From the NCBI GenBank assembly GCA_035623335.1, contig DASPTQ010000308.1, forward strand, positions 19,111 to 83,110: a DNA stretch of 64,000 nucleotides, read 5' to 3'. Origin of the DNA: JAFAGX01 sp035623335. Its GTDB lineage: Bacteria > Acidobacteriota > Terriglobia > Terriglobales > Acidobacteriaceae. Every line of letters begins with the position of its first letter. The stretch's first letter is position 1. The notes below the pieces were generated by a model, which saw nothing but the letters and a program-made list of their open reading frames with translations, did no database searches and had not been told where the DNA came from. Positions 62,603 through 64,000 of this stretch are shown piece after piece. The translations under genes and the position numbers were made by a program.

Positions 62603-63802
62603 TCACTTGCCGAATGTCTGCCAGTCGGTAATCGACACCGGCTGACCGTTGCGAACCACGGTGGGATACACTCTCTCGAAACCCTTATGGTCCGTAGCGC
62701 TGTAGTTCAGTGTCAGCATGGGACCCAGACCGACATTCATGTCGTGAATCGACTCAATGGCCGTAATGAACTTTTCCCGCGTCAAGTCGTCTCCCGCTCG
62801 CTTCAAGCCCTCCACCACCACCATGGCGTCCACAAAGCCCTCCAGGCTCACAAAGCTCAGGGGTGTCGAGGGATAATACTTCTCTAAACATTTACGGTAG
62901 AGAGCAACCGTCGGGTAGTCGCTGTGATCGTAGGGAGGAACCACCTGCGTGATAATCGTTCCCTCCGCATCGGATCCTGCTTCCTTGATGAATTCTTCGG
63001 TCCCTACGAACGAGACCGTCAGAAACCGGGGTCGCCAATCGGCGGCATGGGCCTTCTTCACGATGGCCGCCACGGGAGCATAGGGTCCGACTACCACTAC
63101 GGCTTGTGGATGCGCCGCCATCACGTCCTTCAACCCGGCGTCGACATCCAGGGTATTCCGCTCGAACGTACCGACCGCCGCGGGAGTGGAGTGGTGCTTC
63201 TCGAGTGCCAGTTTCACGCCTTCGAGCACCGCCTTACCAAATGCGTCGTTTTGATAAATCACACCGATCTTGCGGACATTGACTTCCCAAAGTCTGTCCA
63301 CCTGCTCGCGCGTCTCATCGTAATAGGAGGCGCGTACGTTGATGATGTAGTGCTTCAGCGGTTCGTAGAGCATCTGCGCGCCGGTGAAAAGGCCTACCAC
63401 CGGAATCTTCGCCTCCTGTGCCATCGGCACGTATACCTTGGCCGTCGGCGTACCCACAAAGAATCCCAAGGCGAATACGCCTTCCGAGGCCATGCGATTG
63501 AAACAGGTCGGAGCCTTCTCGGGGTCGTAGCCGTCATCGTGAGCCACCAGTTGCACCTTGCGGCCCAAAACCCCGCCTTGGTCGTTGACGGAATGAAGGT
63601 AGGCGGTTGCCCCCAGTACGGTCTGGCTACCCAAGAAGCGCGCCGGACCGTCGAGTGCCGAGCACGAGCCGATCAGAATACTGCTGCTGGTAACGCCCGG
63701 CGTCTCCGCCCAGGCAGAGCAAATCAAAATTCCGAGGACAAAAACCAGTAGCGGTGCTGTGCACCAACGAGTATGCACATCTCCCAACTTTCGACACCTC
63801 AT
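62603..63802 (-). CDS. ABC transporter substrate-binding protein (branched-chain amino acid type)
   Basis: The ATG at 63802 follows GGGGAGATAGG; longer in-frame starts lack a signal. Residues 1-32 form a signal peptide (GILICSAWAET). The 399-residue protein belongs to periplasmic binding-protein family 6 (LivK-like): SSSILIGSCSALDGPARFLG at the start, then NDQGGVLGRKVQLVAHDDGY, KIPVVGLFTGAQMLYEPLKH, RKIGVIYQNDAFGKAVLEGV and a C-terminal SATDHKGFERVYPTVV. It captures an amino acid, amide or aromatic substrate. No Liv permease or ATPase genes lie within the window; orphan members like this often serve sensor kinases instead. The region to 64000 upstream holds its promoter. Confidence 0.9.
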   Translation of the reverse strand: MRCRKLGDVHTRWCTAPLLVFVLGILICSAWAETPGVTSSSILIGSCSALDGPARFLGSQTVLGATAYLHSVNDQGGVLGRKVQLVAHDDGYDPEKAPTCFNRMASEGVFALGFFVGTPTAKVYVPMAQEAKIPVVGLFTGAQMLYEPLKHYIINVRASYYDETREQVDRLWEVNVRKIGVIYQNDAFGKAVLEGVKLALEKHHSTPAAVGTFERNTLDVDAGLKDVMAAHPQAVVVVGPYAPVAAIVKKAHAADWRPRFLTVSFVGTEEFIKEAGSDAEGTIITQVVPPYDHSDYPTVALYRKCLEKYYPSTPLSFVSLEGFVDAMVVVEGLKRAGDDLTREKFITAIESIHDMNVGLGPMLTLNYSATDHKGFERVYPTVVRNGQPVSITDWQTFGK

Positions 63803-64000
63803 CCCTATCTCCCCGCACGCCCAGTCTTTCTCCCGGCCGCACGGGGACAGCTCGCTGAAAAGGTACGTGCGTCGAGATTTGTGTGCCGATTGTGTCATAG
63901 CAAGTTGGAGCAGGCTAGCCAACTGACTCAACAAGACCTCACCAAAGTCACCTGTATCATCCATTTCTTAGACAGTTCTTGACTAGGTGGGCTCAGACCG
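63803..64000. other. Upstream region of the binding-protein gene
   Basis: The reading frame stays open upstream of 63802, but the codons (for example LLSQLASLLQLAMTQSAHKS) do not form a signal peptide. No gene seen before the window end. Confidence 0.4.

Overview
The window looks like chromosomal DNA of a soil-type Acidobacteriota (Terriglobia/Koribacter-like). This is inferred from gene content, not from a marker gene. The signs are an Oar-like TonB receptor with an N-terminal carboxypeptidase-regulatory domain, two stand-alone FtsX/MacB (ADOP-type) permeases, a fused winged-helix/Ser-Thr kinase/TolB-like receptor, an HAF-repeat protein, several TPR proteins, secreted amidohydrolases and an M28 peptidase. 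No rRNA, tRNA, CRISPR array, insertion sequence or prophage was recognised. Genes lie on both strands in short units, with few obvious operons.

Layout. 1-7 kb: two secreted amidohydrolases, a SpoIIE-type phosphatase, a cysteine-dioxygenase-like cupin and a TPR protein. 7-13.5 kb: a small conserved protein, a methyltransferase divergent from an AraC regulator, a zinc alcohol dehydrogenase, a broken carboxymuconolactone decarboxylase gene, a Fic protein lacking its catalytic histidine, and a Maf gene remnant. 14-20.5 kb: GH63-like glucosidase, aldo/keto reductase, TPR protein, MarC. 20.5-24.8 kb: a DinB fragment, a frameshifted cytochrome c/PQQ dehydrogenase gene, a SemiSWEET-like protein and a DUF481 outer-membrane protein. 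24.9-26.7 kb: intact hypB and hypA followed upstream by truncated hypF and yceI remnants. 26.7-41.1 kb: a membrane protein, M28 peptidase, MFS permease, TonB receptor, LRR protein, and an HAF protein divergent from the receptor kinase. 41.2-48.3 kb: AadA-like nucleotidyltransferase, ADOP permease, small basic protein, S4 protein divergent from an Fpg/Nei glycosylase, Gly-rich secreted protein, VOC protein. 48.4-53.3 kb: alpha/beta hydrolase, arylsulfatase, small membrane protein, and a CGNR regulator divergent from an Asp-nucleophile hydrolase with a palindromic operator between them. 53.6-64 kb: second ADOP permease, multicopper oxidase remnant, MtgA, DUF4256, DUF3500, membrane protein, an alpha/alpha-barrel-like protein, frameshifted YdeI, DinB, and a branched-chain-type ABC binding protein.

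The most striking property is the density of gene remnants. At least nine loci (kinase stub, possible BlaI stub, CMD, Maf, DinB, cytochrome-PQQ, HypF, YceI, multicopper oxidase, YdeI) are truncated or frameshifted while their neighbours are intact. Truncations and internal deletions argue for real decay. Single-base frameshifts could be assembly errors and need read-level checking. The best candidates for new biology are the CGNR-operator-hydrolase unit, the His-to-Gln Fic protein, the SemiSWEET with a lipobox-like leader, and the QxxxGxW-type protein at 60150. No clearly new multi-gene defence or biosynthetic system was found.
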